Assembly: GCA_945861435.1 (NCBI GenBank)
Contig: CAMAUX010000044.1
Span: 1 to 45,625, forward strand
Length of the DNA stretch: 45,625 bases
Direction: 5' to 3'
Origin: Chthoniobacter flavus
GTDB lineage: Bacteria > Verrucomicrobiota > Verrucomicrobiia > Chthoniobacterales > Chthoniobacteraceae
The notes beneath the pieces were generated by a model, which searched no databases, had not been told where the DNA came from, and saw only the letters and a list, made by a program, of their open reading frames with translations. Position 1 is the stretch's first letter. The number at the start of each line of letters is the position of its first letter. The position numbers and the translations under genes are program-made. This document shows, piece after piece, positions 25,592 through 34,539 of the stretch.

Positions 25592-26800
25592 TTACAGCAT
25601 CAGGTAGGAGGTGACCGGGAAGAGGCGGGAGGTGTGCACCGTGCGTTCGGCGCCGATGCGGAAGTGGTGGGCGGCGTTGACCAGATTGGAGGAGGGGCAG
25701 GCAGCGCACACCGGTGCGTCGCACAGGAGGAGGAAGTTCTCAAGAATCTCGATGACGTCCCTGACGCTCCGGTTGTTGGTGATGGTGTGGCCCGTCATGG
25801 AGGGACGGGTGAGGTTGCGCACATTGGGGAATCTGGAGGTGATCGCCGTGGCAAGATTCCAGTCGTCGGAGAGCACGCAGACCTCACCGCCCACGCCGGG
25901 CTGCTGTTCCAGCAGGGATCGGACTTCCGCGTCGATCAGCGACTGGGGGAAGGGCACGGTTTCCTGGGCAAACTTGTCGCCGCCGCGCAGGTAAAGGACC
26001 GAGCCGGTTTCTGGCGCGAATGGTGGGACGCCGCGGGAGGAAAGGAATTGGCGGGAGAGGTGGTGGATCTGCTGGTAGCGGGCGCACTTGAAATCGAAGA
26101 ACGATTTCTGCGCGTCGGGGCCGGCGGTTTCGAGCCAGTGGGCAACGGACTGCCGGTCGAAGAAGGTGACGCCCTGCGAAGCCTCGGGCGGCAGGACATC
26201 GAACAGGGGCGCGTAGATTTCGCGGAAGGGCACCTCGTACTTCCACCAGTGCTGCTCAGGGGCGAGGACGAGGCGGCCGCCAGCGATGGTGCTGGCGTAG
26301 AAGTCCATGAGGAGGACGGCCTCCATCATGGAGAAGAAGCCCGAGTAGGAGGGGAGAAAGTAGACCGGCTGACGATGAGAGTCCGGCGGAGGGAGGGTGG
26401 TGGCAGGCGGGGGCTGAAGCGGGGTGGGACGCTGGGTGTGTACGCCGAGAGCGAAGGACTGGAGGGGCAGGGAGTTGTTCTCGAAGAACTCGCGGCCCAG
26501 AATACCGAGGGTTTCTTGCTGGAAGAAGTGGGGGCGTGGCGGTGTCAGATGCCGCTGGAAGATCTGGAGGAAGTCCTGAGAAATGTTCGAGGGGAACCCG
26601 GGTTGATCGGTCCACGACAGGGCCCGCAGGCACATGAGGAGGAGCTTTGGATGGTCCGGGAAGCTGGCGAGGACGGTGGTGAGGCCGAGGGTGAAGCGCT
26701 GGAGGTCGCCTGTGGATTGGAAGTAGGCGCAGAGTCTGGAGCAGGCCTCGTTGAGGTCAGCGGGATCGGCCTGACTATAGTAGCGGTTGAATTGGATCAT
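25592..26800 (-). CDS. Unknown protein, possible fucosyltransferase-superfamily glycosyltransferase
   Basis: 402 aa from the ATG at 26800, 37 bp downstream of the rfbF stop in the same orientation. I do not recognise the family with certainty. The C-terminal half has SVLYLRGGDKF, VCVLSDDW, and IEILENFLLLCDAPVCAACPSS. This order (basic RxGDK motif, SDD, then an 'ill-regarded acceptor' segment ending in SS) resembles the three motifs of GT11/GT23/O-fucosyltransferase-type enzymes. The N-terminal 150 residues are helical with a Pro-rich stretch. The operon with rfbF supports a sugar-transfer role. Treat as a hypothesis. Confidence 0.6.
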   Translation of the reverse strand: MIQFNRYYSQADPADLNEACSRLCAYFQSTGDLQRFTLGLTTVLASFPDHPKLLLMCLRALSWTDQPGFPSNISQDFLQIFQRHLTPPRPHFFQQETLGILGREFFENNSLPLQSFALGVHTQRPTPLQPPPATTLPPPDSHRQPVYFLPSYSGFFSMMEAVLLMDFYASTIAGGRLVLAPEQHWWKYEVPFREIYAPLFDVLPPEASQGVTFFDRQSVAHWLETAGPDAQKSFFDFKCARYQQIHHLSRQFLSSRGVPPFAPETGSVLYLRGGDKFAQETVPFPQSLIDAEVRSLLEQQPGVGGEVCVLSDDWNLATAITSRFPNVRNLTRPSMTGHTITNNRSVRDVIEILENFLLLCDAPVCAACPSSNLVNAAHHFRIGAERTVHTSRLFPVTSYLML

Positions 26801-26837
26801 GCGCGGGCAGTGGTGCTGTCTGCCAATCTCCCCTCGC

Positions 26838-27605
26838 CTACCAAGACTTCCACGGGGCGCTTTCCTTCTGCCAGAGTTCCTCAAGGAGCAGCTTGTCGCG
26901 CAAGGTGTCCATGGGTTGCCAGAAGCCGCGGTGGTAATAAGCGCGCAACTGGTCGAGTTCCGCCAGTTTCTGCATGGGCTCGCGTTCCCAGACCGTTGCG
27001 TCCGAGGCGATGAAGTCCAGAACGGAGGGTTCGAGGACGAAGAAGCCGCCGCTCACCCAACCGCCGTCGCCTTCGGGTTTCTCGATGAACCCCCGGACCA
27101 CTTCCTCGCTGACGTCGAGCGCTCCGAAGCGGCCGGGTGGCTGGACAGCGGTGACGGTGGCCATGCGACCGTGTGCGCGGTGATGGGCGATGGAGGCGGT
27201 GATGTCCACGTCGCTCACCCCGTCGCCGTACGTGAAGCAGAAGGTGTCTTTGCCGATGTACGGCGCGACGCGTTTGAGGCGTCCGCCGGTCATGGTCTGT
27301 TCACCCGTGTCGATGATGGTGATTCTCCAAGGTTCCGCGTGCTTTTCATGCACCTGAATGGAGTTGTCGCGCATGTCGAAGGTGACGTCCGACATGTGGA
27401 GGAAGTAATTGGCGAAGTATTCCTTGATGACGTAGCCCTTGTAGCCCGCGCAGATCACGAAATCGCAGATCCCGTGGGCCGAATACATCTTCAGAATGTG
27501 CCACAGGACGGGGCGGCCGGCGACCTCCACCATGGGTTTTGGACGGGAGGCTGTTTCCTCGCTGATCCGGGTGCCGAGGCCTCCGGCTAGGATGACACAT
27601 TTCAT
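26838..27605 (-). CDS. rfbF: Glucose-1-phosphate cytidylyltransferase
   Basis: 255 aa, matching the usual 257. It makes CDP-glucose from CTP and glucose-1-phosphate, the substrate of RfbG. Motifs: [48 protein letters not shown] and [12 protein letters not shown], all in RfbF order. The start at 27605 was chosen because it gives the conserved [10 protein letters not shown]-terminus. It is separated from rfbG/rfbH by about 17 kb and is on the opposite strand, an unusual split of the rfbFGH set. Confidence 0.95.
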   Translation of the reverse strand: MKCVILAGGLGTRISEETASRPKPMVEVAGRPVLWHILKMYSAHGICDFVICAGYKGYVIKEYFANYFLHMSDVTFDMRDNSIQVHEKHAEPWRITIIDTGEQTMTGGRLKRVAPYIGKDTFCFTYGDGVSDVDITASIAHHRAHGRMATVTAVQPPGRFGALDVSEEVVRGFIEKPEGDGGWVSGGFFVLEPSVLDFIASDATVWEREPMQKLAELDQLRAYYHRGFWQPMDTLRDKLLLEELWQKESAPWKSW

Positions 27606-27968
27606 GGGCAGGGTGGTTTTTCTGAAGGCTGGCGCGCGGGATTCCGACGCGAACGCGCAGGCCCCGAGGAATCCGCCATAAAGGCTGCAGGGAGGCAACG
27701 GTTTTCACGGGAAACATTTCAGGCGCGGCCTCAGGTCGATAGCTCGTTCGAGCCGAACTCGCGCTCTTTGCTTTCCCAGCTCCAGCCTATTCGCCTTGCC
27801 AGTTTCCAAACCTCGCTCCCGATTTTTGTGGCAGTGCATCCTCCATCCCGTATCCGACGCGTGATCGGGTTCATTAGTTTGGAGGATTCGTGCGGGCAGT
27901 TCTGAATCTCTGGTTGGAAGCGGGATCCGTTTGAGTGTAGAGAGACGCCGCCCCTCTGGGGACTCATC
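27606..27968. other. Divergent intergenic region, 363 bp
   Basis: It lies between the divergent rfbF and GT2 genes and must carry promoters for both. No convincing -35/-10 pair was found; TTGGAA followed after 16 bases by TGTAGA near 27920 is a weak candidate for the GT2 gene. No RNA gene or repeat was recognised. Confidence 0.4.
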
Positions 27969-29048
27969 ATGGCAATCCTCCAAATTCACGTTCCGGCTTA
28001 TAATGAGGAGGAACATATTGAGTCGGTGATTGAGGGGATCCTTGGGCAGAGCTTCACGGATTTCTCGCTCGTCATTCATGACAACAAGTCCACGGACGGG
28101 ACCTTGGAGATCTGCCGGCGCTTGGCGGCGCGCGACAGGCGGATCCTTCTGGACGAGGGTTCCGTCAATGTGGGCGGACTCGCGCAGATGCCGAAAATGC
28201 GCTGCGGATTTGACGCGAAGTATGTGGCGATGCGTTCGGCCAACGATCAGATGCATCCGGACTATCTGCGGCATGCGGTGGGTATGCTGGAGGCTGATCC
28301 CTCGGTGGGTTTGGCATACAGTCACGGATCGGAGTTCGCACAAACGGTGGAGCAGGCTGTGCCTTCTCCCGCTGAGTTCAGGATCGACACGCGGGGGATG
28401 AGTCCGGTCGATTCCGCGCTGGAGGTGGTGAGGCGGTACACGGTGTCTTTTGCCCTCTGGGGGGTTTACCGCCGGGAGGTGTATGAGAGGTGCCGGCCGT
28501 ACCAGTTCATCTACGGGGGAGACCATGTGTTTATTGCCGAGGTGGCATTGTATGGGGCGGTGGCGGCGATGGAACTCCCGCTCGACTACCGGCGTTCAAA
28601 CCCCACCGACTGGCGGAAGGTGATGGCTTCCAACACCAAGTCTCAGTTGGAGGAGCATGTCCGCCAGATCGCGGAGAACAGTTACTTTTACGGGTTGAAG
28701 CAGCGTGCGCCTTTCACCGACATGGCTTGGGGACATGCGGAGATGTTCTCCCTCGCTGGGGTCGACGATAATTCAAAGAACAGGCTCATCCTGCTTTCGG
28801 CCGAGATTTTGAAGGCCCGCTTCGGTGCGTTCATGCGCGAGGAGGCTTCCGGCATGGTGACCCTGCTCACCTCTGTGCTCGCCGGGTTGAAGGACCAGTC
28901 GATCAAGCACAGCGCTCATATTTTGTTCTGGCTGCAAAAGGCCAGAAGGGAACTCGAGAAAATCAGGTTTTTGAACATGCACCCGCTTCCGGAGATTCTT
29001 GAGCTGGAGGCTCGGATTTCCAGTTTGCTGGGCACCCTCCACTCCTGA
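27969..29048 (+). CDS. GT2-family glycosyltransferase
   Basis: 359 aa. N-terminal GT-A domain: IHVPAYNEEEHI, VIHDNKSTDGT, then RSANDQMHPDY in the DxD position and YGGDHVFIAEVAL around the catalytic acidic region. The C-terminal 120 residues are helical. There is no membrane segment, so it is a soluble or peripheral inner-membrane enzyme acting on a lipid-linked saccharide. GGGGAC lies 5 bases before the ATG. A degraded paralogue of its C-terminal region lies in the scar at 19454-19594, evidence that the locus once held two such genes. Confidence 0.9.
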   Translation: MAILQIHVPAYNEEEHIESVIEGILGQSFTDFSLVIHDNKSTDGTLEICRRLAARDRRILLDEGSVNVGGLAQMPKMRCGFDAKYVAMRSANDQMHPDYLRHAVGMLEADPSVGLAYSHGSEFAQTVEQAVPSPAEFRIDTRGMSPVDSALEVVRRYTVSFALWGVYRREVYERCRPYQFIYGGDHVFIAEVALYGAVAAMELPLDYRRSNPTDWRKVMASNTKSQLEEHVRQIAENSYFYGLKQRAPFTDMAWGHAEMFSLAGVDDNSKNRLILLSAEILKARFGAFMREEASGMVTLLTSVLAGLKDQSIKHSAHILFWLQKARRELEKIRFLNMHPLPEILELEARISSLLGTLHS

Positions 29049-29318
29049 CCGAGGACCTCCCTTCGGTGTGCTTTTTGAGCACCTGAAGCGCGGGCATCGC
29101 GATCGCGCGTGGATGAGTGGCTTTCTGCAGGATTCGCTCTGAAAGTAATCGCAGAGGCGATGCCGCCCAGCCTGCAAGACTCTGTTTGGCGGCGGAAGAG
29201 GTTGGCGCTTTTTCCCACCAAAAGAACCACGCTCTCGCTCGGTTGGCCCTCTTCGGCCCCCGTCGGCTGGGTTTGTCACCCCATCGAGAGCGGGGGTGGG
29301 CGGTGGTAGTGGTCACGC

Positions 29319-30140
29319 ATGGAAAACATGCGCGATCCCGGGGACGCTTTTGCGCCGCAGGAGGTGGCGCGCCGGGTCGCACAACTCGGCGTGGCGAAGG
29401 TTCGCGGCAGCTCCCTCACCCTCTTCGTGCTGGCGGTGCTCGCGGGCGCGTTCATCAGCCTCGGTTCGTTGCTGTTCGCAGTGGCTATCACCGGATCCAT
29501 GCTCGGCCTCGGGCCCACGCGTCTGCTCGGGGGGGCGGCATTCAGTCTCGGGCTTGTGCTCGTCCTCATCGCAGGGGCCGAGTTGTTCACCGGCAATAAT
29601 CTCGCCGTGATGGCATGGGCCTCGCGGCTCGTCTCCCTACGCGAACTGCTCCGTGCATGGGGCGTCGTTTATGTCGGTAACCTTTGCGGGGCCCTTCTCA
29701 CGGCCGGAGCTTGCCACACCGCGCAGGCGCATGCGCTCGGAGGTGGGGCGGTGCGCGAGACCCTCCTAGGGATCGGTCGCCACAAGGCAGCGGCCGCCGC
29801 CGATCCGCTGGCCCTTTTCTTACTCGCCGTGCTGTGCAACGCCCTTGTCTGCCTTGCCGTCTGGCTCGCGCAGGCCGGCCACACCGTCACGGATCGGATT
29901 CTCGGGATCGCCTTTCCCGTCACCGCATTCGTTGCCCTGGGCTTTGAGCATTCCATCGCGAACATGTTTTTCCTTCCGTACGCGATGCTGTTGGAAGGAG
30001 GGACGGGCCTGCTTGCACGTTCCCTGCTCAATCTCCTCGTGGTGACTGCGGGGAACATCCTCGGCGGATCGGGTCTCGTGGCCGGGGTGTACTGGCTTGC
30101 GTACCTGCGTCCCGGCGCTGTCCCAAGGAAGCTTCCATGA
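29319..30140 (+). CDS. Formate/nitrite transporter family channel (FocA-like)
   Basis: 273 aa with six hydrophobic segments typical of the FNT family, including GAELFTGNN and GFEHSIANMFFLPYAM, both characteristic FNT loops. Its stop overlaps the start of the NuoE/F-type formate dehydrogenase subunit as ATGA, which points to formate rather than nitrite. Inner membrane; likely imports formate (or exports it, depending on gradient). It is preceded by a 270-bp gap (29049-29318) with a small imperfect hairpin near 29067-29081 but no gene. Confidence 0.92.
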   Translation: MENMRDPGDAFAPQEVARRVAQLGVAKVRGSSLTLFVLAVLAGAFISLGSLLFAVAITGSMLGLGPTRLLGGAAFSLGLVLVLIAGAELFTGNNLAVMAWASRLVSLRELLRAWGVVYVGNLCGALLTAGACHTAQAHALGGGAVRETLLGIGRHKAAAAADPLALFLLAVLCNALVCLAVWLAQAGHTVTDRILGIAFPVTAFVALGFEHSIANMFFLPYAMLLEGGTGLLARSLLNLLVVTAGNILGGSGLVAGVYWLAYLRPGAVPRKLP

Positions 30141-31642
30141 AACGCAGCGCCCTGCTCGAAACAGCGACTCGCACTGCCTGCGTGCACGACGACGCCACGG
30201 TGATCGATGATCTGCGCGCGGGCCTCAGCGTGACGGACTGCTCCAAACGTCGCGGCCTCTCGCCGGCGGCTGTCAGCGGGGTGCGCAGCTTCTACTCATT
30301 CTTGGATGGTGGCGCGGGCGTGCGGCGGTGCACCGGCGCCGCATGCGCGTTCGCACAAGGATCCCTTCCCTCGACGGTGGCCGCTGGAGCCGGCATCGCT
30401 CCGAGCGTTGCAACCAATGAGCCGGATTCACCTGCGCATCCACCGCATCCCGTGCGTTGCGTGGGCCGCTGCTATGAGGCGCCCGTGGTTCTTGAACCGG
30501 GGCACTTTCCGATCCCTCGCAGGTCTCTTGTGGATCCTCCGATGATCTTCCGAAATCTCATGGGGACACCGCCTGACCTCCGCGAACTCTATGCCCTGAA
30601 CGATCCGGAATGGATCCTCCAGATTCTCGATCAAGTGGGTCTGCGGGGGCGTGGAGGAGCGGCCTATCCCACGGGAGCGAAATGGCGCGCCGCGCGCGAT
30701 GCGCACGGTTCGTCGAAGGTGGTGGTCGCAAACGGCGATGAGGGGGATCCGGGTTCCTTTGTCGACCGGTTGCTGCTCGAGGAGGATCCGCACGCGATCC
30801 TCGCTGGCATCCAGTGCTGTGCGCGTGCGATCGGTGCGCAGCATGCGGTGGTGTACATCCGGGGTGAGTATCCGCGCGCGGCCGAGGTGATGCGCGGCGC
30901 GATCGGCGAGGCGGCGGCGCACGGAATGCTGGCTGACGGGCTGCATGTCGAGGTGCATGTCGGCGCGGGCTCCTATGTCTGTGGCGAGGAGACTGCACTG
31001 CTCCGTGCCATCGAGGGGCTTCGCGCCGAGCCGCGCCCGAAACCGCCTTATCCAGCACAGGAGGGCCTCCATGGCAGACCCACGGTGGTGCAGAACGTGG
31101 AAACGCTCGCGGTTGTTCCGGAGCTGCTGCGCGCGCGGCGGCGTCCGTCCACCAAAGCGTTCTCGCTCTCGGGCGCAGTGGCCCTGCCAGGTGCGGTGGA
31201 GGCGGAGCTGGGCATCCCGTTGATGGAACTTCTTGAACGCGGCGCAGACGGCGCCCGCAGCGGTGCACGCTGGAAGATGGCGCTGATCGGCGGGCCGATG
31301 GGCCGCGTGATCCCCGTCGCCGATTTCGATGTGCGCATGGGCTACGACACCCTGCCGGGGCTTGGGCACGGAGGCGTGGTGGTGCTCGATGCATCGGTCG
31401 GTGCGCGGGACCTCGCGGAGCATCTCTTCGCCTTCGCTGCATCGGAATCCTGCGGTTCGTGCACGCCGTGCAGGGTTGGGACATCGCTGCTGAGTACGCG
31501 CCAGAGCCGTGCGGAGTTGGAGCGCCTGCTCGAGACTCTGGAAATGGGGAGTCTTTGCGGTTTCGGGCTCGGTGTGCCGCGGCCCATCCGCGATCTGCTC
31601 GCGCACTTCCCGGAGGAGATGCAGGGAGGTGCGTCCGTATGA
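30137..31642 (+). CDS. NAD-dependent formate dehydrogenase, diaphorase subunit (NuoE-NuoF fusion)
   Basis: 501 aa. Residues 1-125 are a thioredoxin-like [2Fe-2S] NuoE domain with Cys65, Cys70, Cys108 and Cys112. Residues about 140-501 are NuoF: FMN-binding GRGGAAYPTGAKW (171-183), NGDEGDPG, GEETALL, and the [4Fe-4S] set Cys439, Cys442, Cys445 and Cys474 (CGSCTPC, CGFG). It passes electrons from the molybdenum subunit to NAD+. It is coupled by 4-base overlaps to the gene before and the gene after. Known relatives are the FdsBG-type or hydrogenase-linked diaphorases; here the two subunits are fused. Confidence 0.9.
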   Translation: MKRSALLETATRTACVHDDATVIDDLRAGLSVTDCSKRRGLSPAAVSGVRSFYSFLDGGAGVRRCTGAACAFAQGSLPSTVAAGAGIAPSVATNEPDSPAHPPHPVRCVGRCYEAPVVLEPGHFPIPRRSLVDPPMIFRNLMGTPPDLRELYALNDPEWILQILDQVGLRGRGGAAYPTGAKWRAARDAHGSSKVVVANGDEGDPGSFVDRLLLEEDPHAILAGIQCCARAIGAQHAVVYIRGEYPRAAEVMRGAIGEAAAHGMLADGLHVEVHVGAGSYVCGEETALLRAIEGLRAEPRPKPPYPAQEGLHGRPTVVQNVETLAVVPELLRARRRPSTKAFSLSGAVALPGAVEAELGIPLMELLERGADGARSGARWKMALIGGPMGRVIPVADFDVRMGYDTLPGLGHGGVVVLDASVGARDLAEHLFAFAASESCGSCTPCRVGTSLLSTRQSRAELERLLETLEMGSLCGFGLGVPRPIRDLLAHFPEEMQGGASV

Positions 31643-34302
31643 TCCGTGTCGATGGCCAGTCGGTGGCTGCGCAGGGGACGGTGCTCGAGGTGTGCCGTGC
31701 TACAGGGGCCAGCGTGCCGGCGCTTTGTTTCGATGCGCGGACCACCACCGGCGCGCACTGCCGGAGTTGTGTGGTGGAGCTGGATGGGCGCTCCATTGCG
31801 GCCTGCAGCACCCCGTGTCCGCCAGAGGGGGATATCACCACGGCTTCGCCCGCGATCCTTGCCTACCGGCGGGATCTTGCGGAGTTGATGCTGGCAGAAG
31901 CAGTGCCAAAGGGCGTGGCAGGTCGGTGGTGCAGCCAGGCGGGGGCGACCGGAAGCCGATACGGAAGCGGCCTGCTCCGCGTTGGAGGCGGATCGCGCAC
32001 CGATGCGAGTCATCCCTACCTGCGTCTGGATCTCTCGGCCTGCATCCGCTGCCGCCTCTGCGAGGCTGCCTGCGACGAGATCCAGGGCCAGCACGTCTTT
32101 GCCTTTGAAAACCGGGCCGCCGCGACCGCGCTCACGTGGGGGCCGGATACCTTCGCGGAAACGCAGTGCGTGGGCTGTGGGGCGTGCGCGAGCGTGTGTC
32201 CGAGTGGCGCCATCACGGATGTGGACAGGTTGCACGTGGAGACGATCCGCGCCGCGAAACCGGAATGCGCGGGAGATGCGGACGAGTTGGGGTGCGAGGT
32301 GCGCACCACGTGCGGATATTGCGGGGTCGGCTGTCAGATGAGTGTGCAGGCTACTTCCGAGGCGGTGGTGCAAATCGATGGAACGCGCGGTGCCGCGGTG
32401 AACGACGGGCACCTCTGCGTGAAGGGCCGTTACGCACACCAGTTTGCACGCCATCGGGACCGGCTCACCAATCCGCTGATCCGCAGGGACGGCGTGCTCG
32501 TGGAGGCCAGTTGGGACGAAGCCCTCTCGCTGGTTGCCGCGAAACTCGTGGAACACCGCGGGCGCGTGGGCGGGCTTTCCTCAAGCCGCTGCACCAACGA
32601 GGAGAATTACCTGTTTCAAAAATGGATGCGGGCCGGACTGGGCACTAACAACGTCGACTGCTGCGCGCGCGTCTGTCATGCCCCCACCGCCGCCGGAATG
32701 CGCCGCGTATTCGGGACCGGTGCCGCCACCAACTCCCTGAGGGACATTGGCTGCGCGGATCTCCTCTTGGTCGCGGGTGCGAACGTCACGGAAGCCCATC
32801 CCATCACCGGTGCGCGGATCAAGCGGGCGCTGTCCAGGGGCGCGGGTCTCATCGTGATTGACCCGCGGCGGACCGAGCTCGCAGCCCTCGCCGATATTCA
32901 CCTGCAGCTCCGGCCCGGTTCCAATATCCCACTGCTCAACAGTCTTGCTGCGGTGCTGTTTGAAGAGGGCTTGGTGGATCGCGCTTTTCTTGCCCAGCGC
33001 GCCGAGGGGGTTGCGGAACTCGAGGCCTTCGTGCGTCATCATCCGCCGGAGTTGACGGCCGCTCTCACGGGACTGCACCCGACACTGGTGCGGCGCGCTG
33101 CACGGATGTGGGGCGGAGCTGCGCGTCCGCTCAGTGTGCACGGGCTTGGGATGACGGAGCATTACCAGGGCAGCGAGTCGGTGATGCTGCTGTGCAATCT
33201 CGCGGTGCTTGTGGGAGCGGTGGGGCGCGAGGGCGTCGGCATCAATCCGCTCCGTGGTCAGAATAATGTGCAGGGCGCTGCGGACATGGGTTGCCAGCCG
33301 GATGCGCTGGCAGGTTATGTGCCAGTCACGGAGGCCCGGCACGTGGAGGAGGTCTGGGGCCGCCCTATCCCGTCCGCTGCGGGGCTCACGATTCCCGGGA
33401 TGTACGAGGCTGCACGCCGTGGATCGTTGCGCGCACTCTTTATCATGGGGGAGGACGTGGTGCAGACCGATCCGGCCGCGCATGTGGACGATGCGCTCGC
33501 AGCCCTCGACTTCCTCGTGGTGCAGGAGCTCTTCCTCTCCAGCACAGCGGCGCGCGCCGATGTCGTCCTCCCGGGTGCGAGTTTCCTTGAGAAGGACGGC
33601 ACATTCACCAATGGCGAACGCCGGATCCAGCGCGTGCGCAGGGTGATTGATCCGCCGGGTAACGCGCGTGCTGACTGGCGGATTCTCCTCGAGTTGATGC
33701 AGCGCACGGGAATCCCACAGTCCTTTGAAAGCCCGGCCGAAGTGATGGATGAGATTGCCCGCGTGGCGCCGCCGTTTGCGGGAGTGAGCTACGCGCGCTT
33801 GGAGCCGGAGGGGCTGCAGTGGCCGGTGCCGGAGGCGCTGCATCCCGGAACACCGATCCTGCACACGGCTTCCTTCGCGTATCCGGACGGACGGGCGCGG
33901 CTGCAGTGCGTGGCCTATGAGCCATCGCCGGCGCTCGTGCATGCGACCCGTGGCACGCTGCTTATGGTCACCGGACGCGTCCTCGCACACTACAACTGCG
34001 GGACCATGACACGGCGGACGGACAACCTGCGCCTTGGAGCCCGAGACTACCTTGATATTCATCCCGACGACGCTTTTGCGCGCGGCATCCGCGATGGGGC
34101 GCTCGTCGCGCTGACGAGCGCGTGGGGGACCACCTGCGCGCACGCCCGCCTCACCGCGAACGTCGGCGCGGGCACGGTCTTTCTCTCATTCCACTTTCCT
34201 GAGACCGCCACCAACACGCTCACGAGCACGGTGCTGGACCGGATCGCAGACTGTCCCGAGTACAAGCTGACCCCGGTGCACATCGTGCCTGTCGAGGGCT
34301 GA
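31639..34302 (+). CDS. fdhA: Formate dehydrogenase alpha subunit, Cys-type molybdopterin enzyme
   Basis: 887 aa from the ATG overlapping the previous stop. N-terminal [2Fe-2S] domain (Cys30, Cys41, Cys44, Cys56/60), a two-cluster ferredoxin domain (CIRCRLC, CVGCGACASVC), then the [4Fe-4S] CGYCGVGC motif and the bis-MGD catalytic domain. The catalytic residue is Cys346 (TGT) followed by His347 in CARVCH, so it is not a selenoprotein. Arg and His expected near the Mo site are present (GTNNVD, RGQNNVQGAADMG). The usual His-Cys3 [4Fe-4S] segment after the [2Fe-2S] domain is degenerate: only RWCSQAG remains. Cytoplasmic, NAD-linked via the upstream subunit; no Tat signal. Confidence 0.92.
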   Translation: MIRVDGQSVAAQGTVLEVCRATGASVPALCFDARTTTGAHCRSCVVELDGRSIAACSTPCPPEGDITTASPAILAYRRDLAELMLAEAVPKGVAGRWCSQAGATGSRYGSGLLRVGGGSRTDASHPYLRLDLSACIRCRLCEAACDEIQGQHVFAFENRAAATALTWGPDTFAETQCVGCGACASVCPSGAITDVDRLHVETIRAAKPECAGDADELGCEVRTTCGYCGVGCQMSVQATSEAVVQIDGTRGAAVNDGHLCVKGRYAHQFARHRDRLTNPLIRRDGVLVEASWDEALSLVAAKLVEHRGRVGGLSSSRCTNEENYLFQKWMRAGLGTNNVDCCARVCHAPTAAGMRRVFGTGAATNSLRDIGCADLLLVAGANVTEAHPITGARIKRALSRGAGLIVIDPRRTELAALADIHLQLRPGSNIPLLNSLAAVLFEEGLVDRAFLAQRAEGVAELEAFVRHHPPELTAALTGLHPTLVRRAARMWGGAARPLSVHGLGMTEHYQGSESVMLLCNLAVLVGAVGREGVGINPLRGQNNVQGAADMGCQPDALAGYVPVTEARHVEEVWGRPIPSAAGLTIPGMYEAARRGSLRALFIMGEDVVQTDPAAHVDDALAALDFLVVQELFLSSTAARADVVLPGASFLEKDGTFTNGERRIQRVRRVIDPPGNARADWRILLELMQRTGIPQSFESPAEVMDEIARVAPPFAGVSYARLEPEGLQWPVPEALHPGTPILHTASFAYPDGRARLQCVAYEPSPALVHATRGTLLMVTGRVLAHYNCGTMTRRTDNLRLGARDYLDIHPDDAFARGIRDGALVALTSAWGTTCAHARLTANVGAGTVFLSFHFPETATNTLTSTVLDRIADCPEYKLTPVHIVPVEG

Positions 34303-34539
34303 GAGGCGTCTTGCCGTCGGCACGCGGGGATCACTCGCTTCCAGAGTCTGACAACTTGGAAAGCGACCGCGTGATATATGGCGTTTTTCGGCAAAAGACG
34401 GCTTGCGCCGGAAAATCGCGTGCGGAACTAATCGGGGGCGTGCTTGTTGAAGCGATCCGCTGTATTACGAACTTTAGTGAAGCAGCGCGCGGAGCCCCGG
34501 ATTTCGGGCCTCCGCCACCCCATCCACCCCTCGCATGCC

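Noticed and set aside
29067-29081. Rho-independent terminator after the GT2 gene
   Set aside because: GTGCT-TTTTG-AGCAC can fold but the stem is only 5 bp and no T-tract follows.
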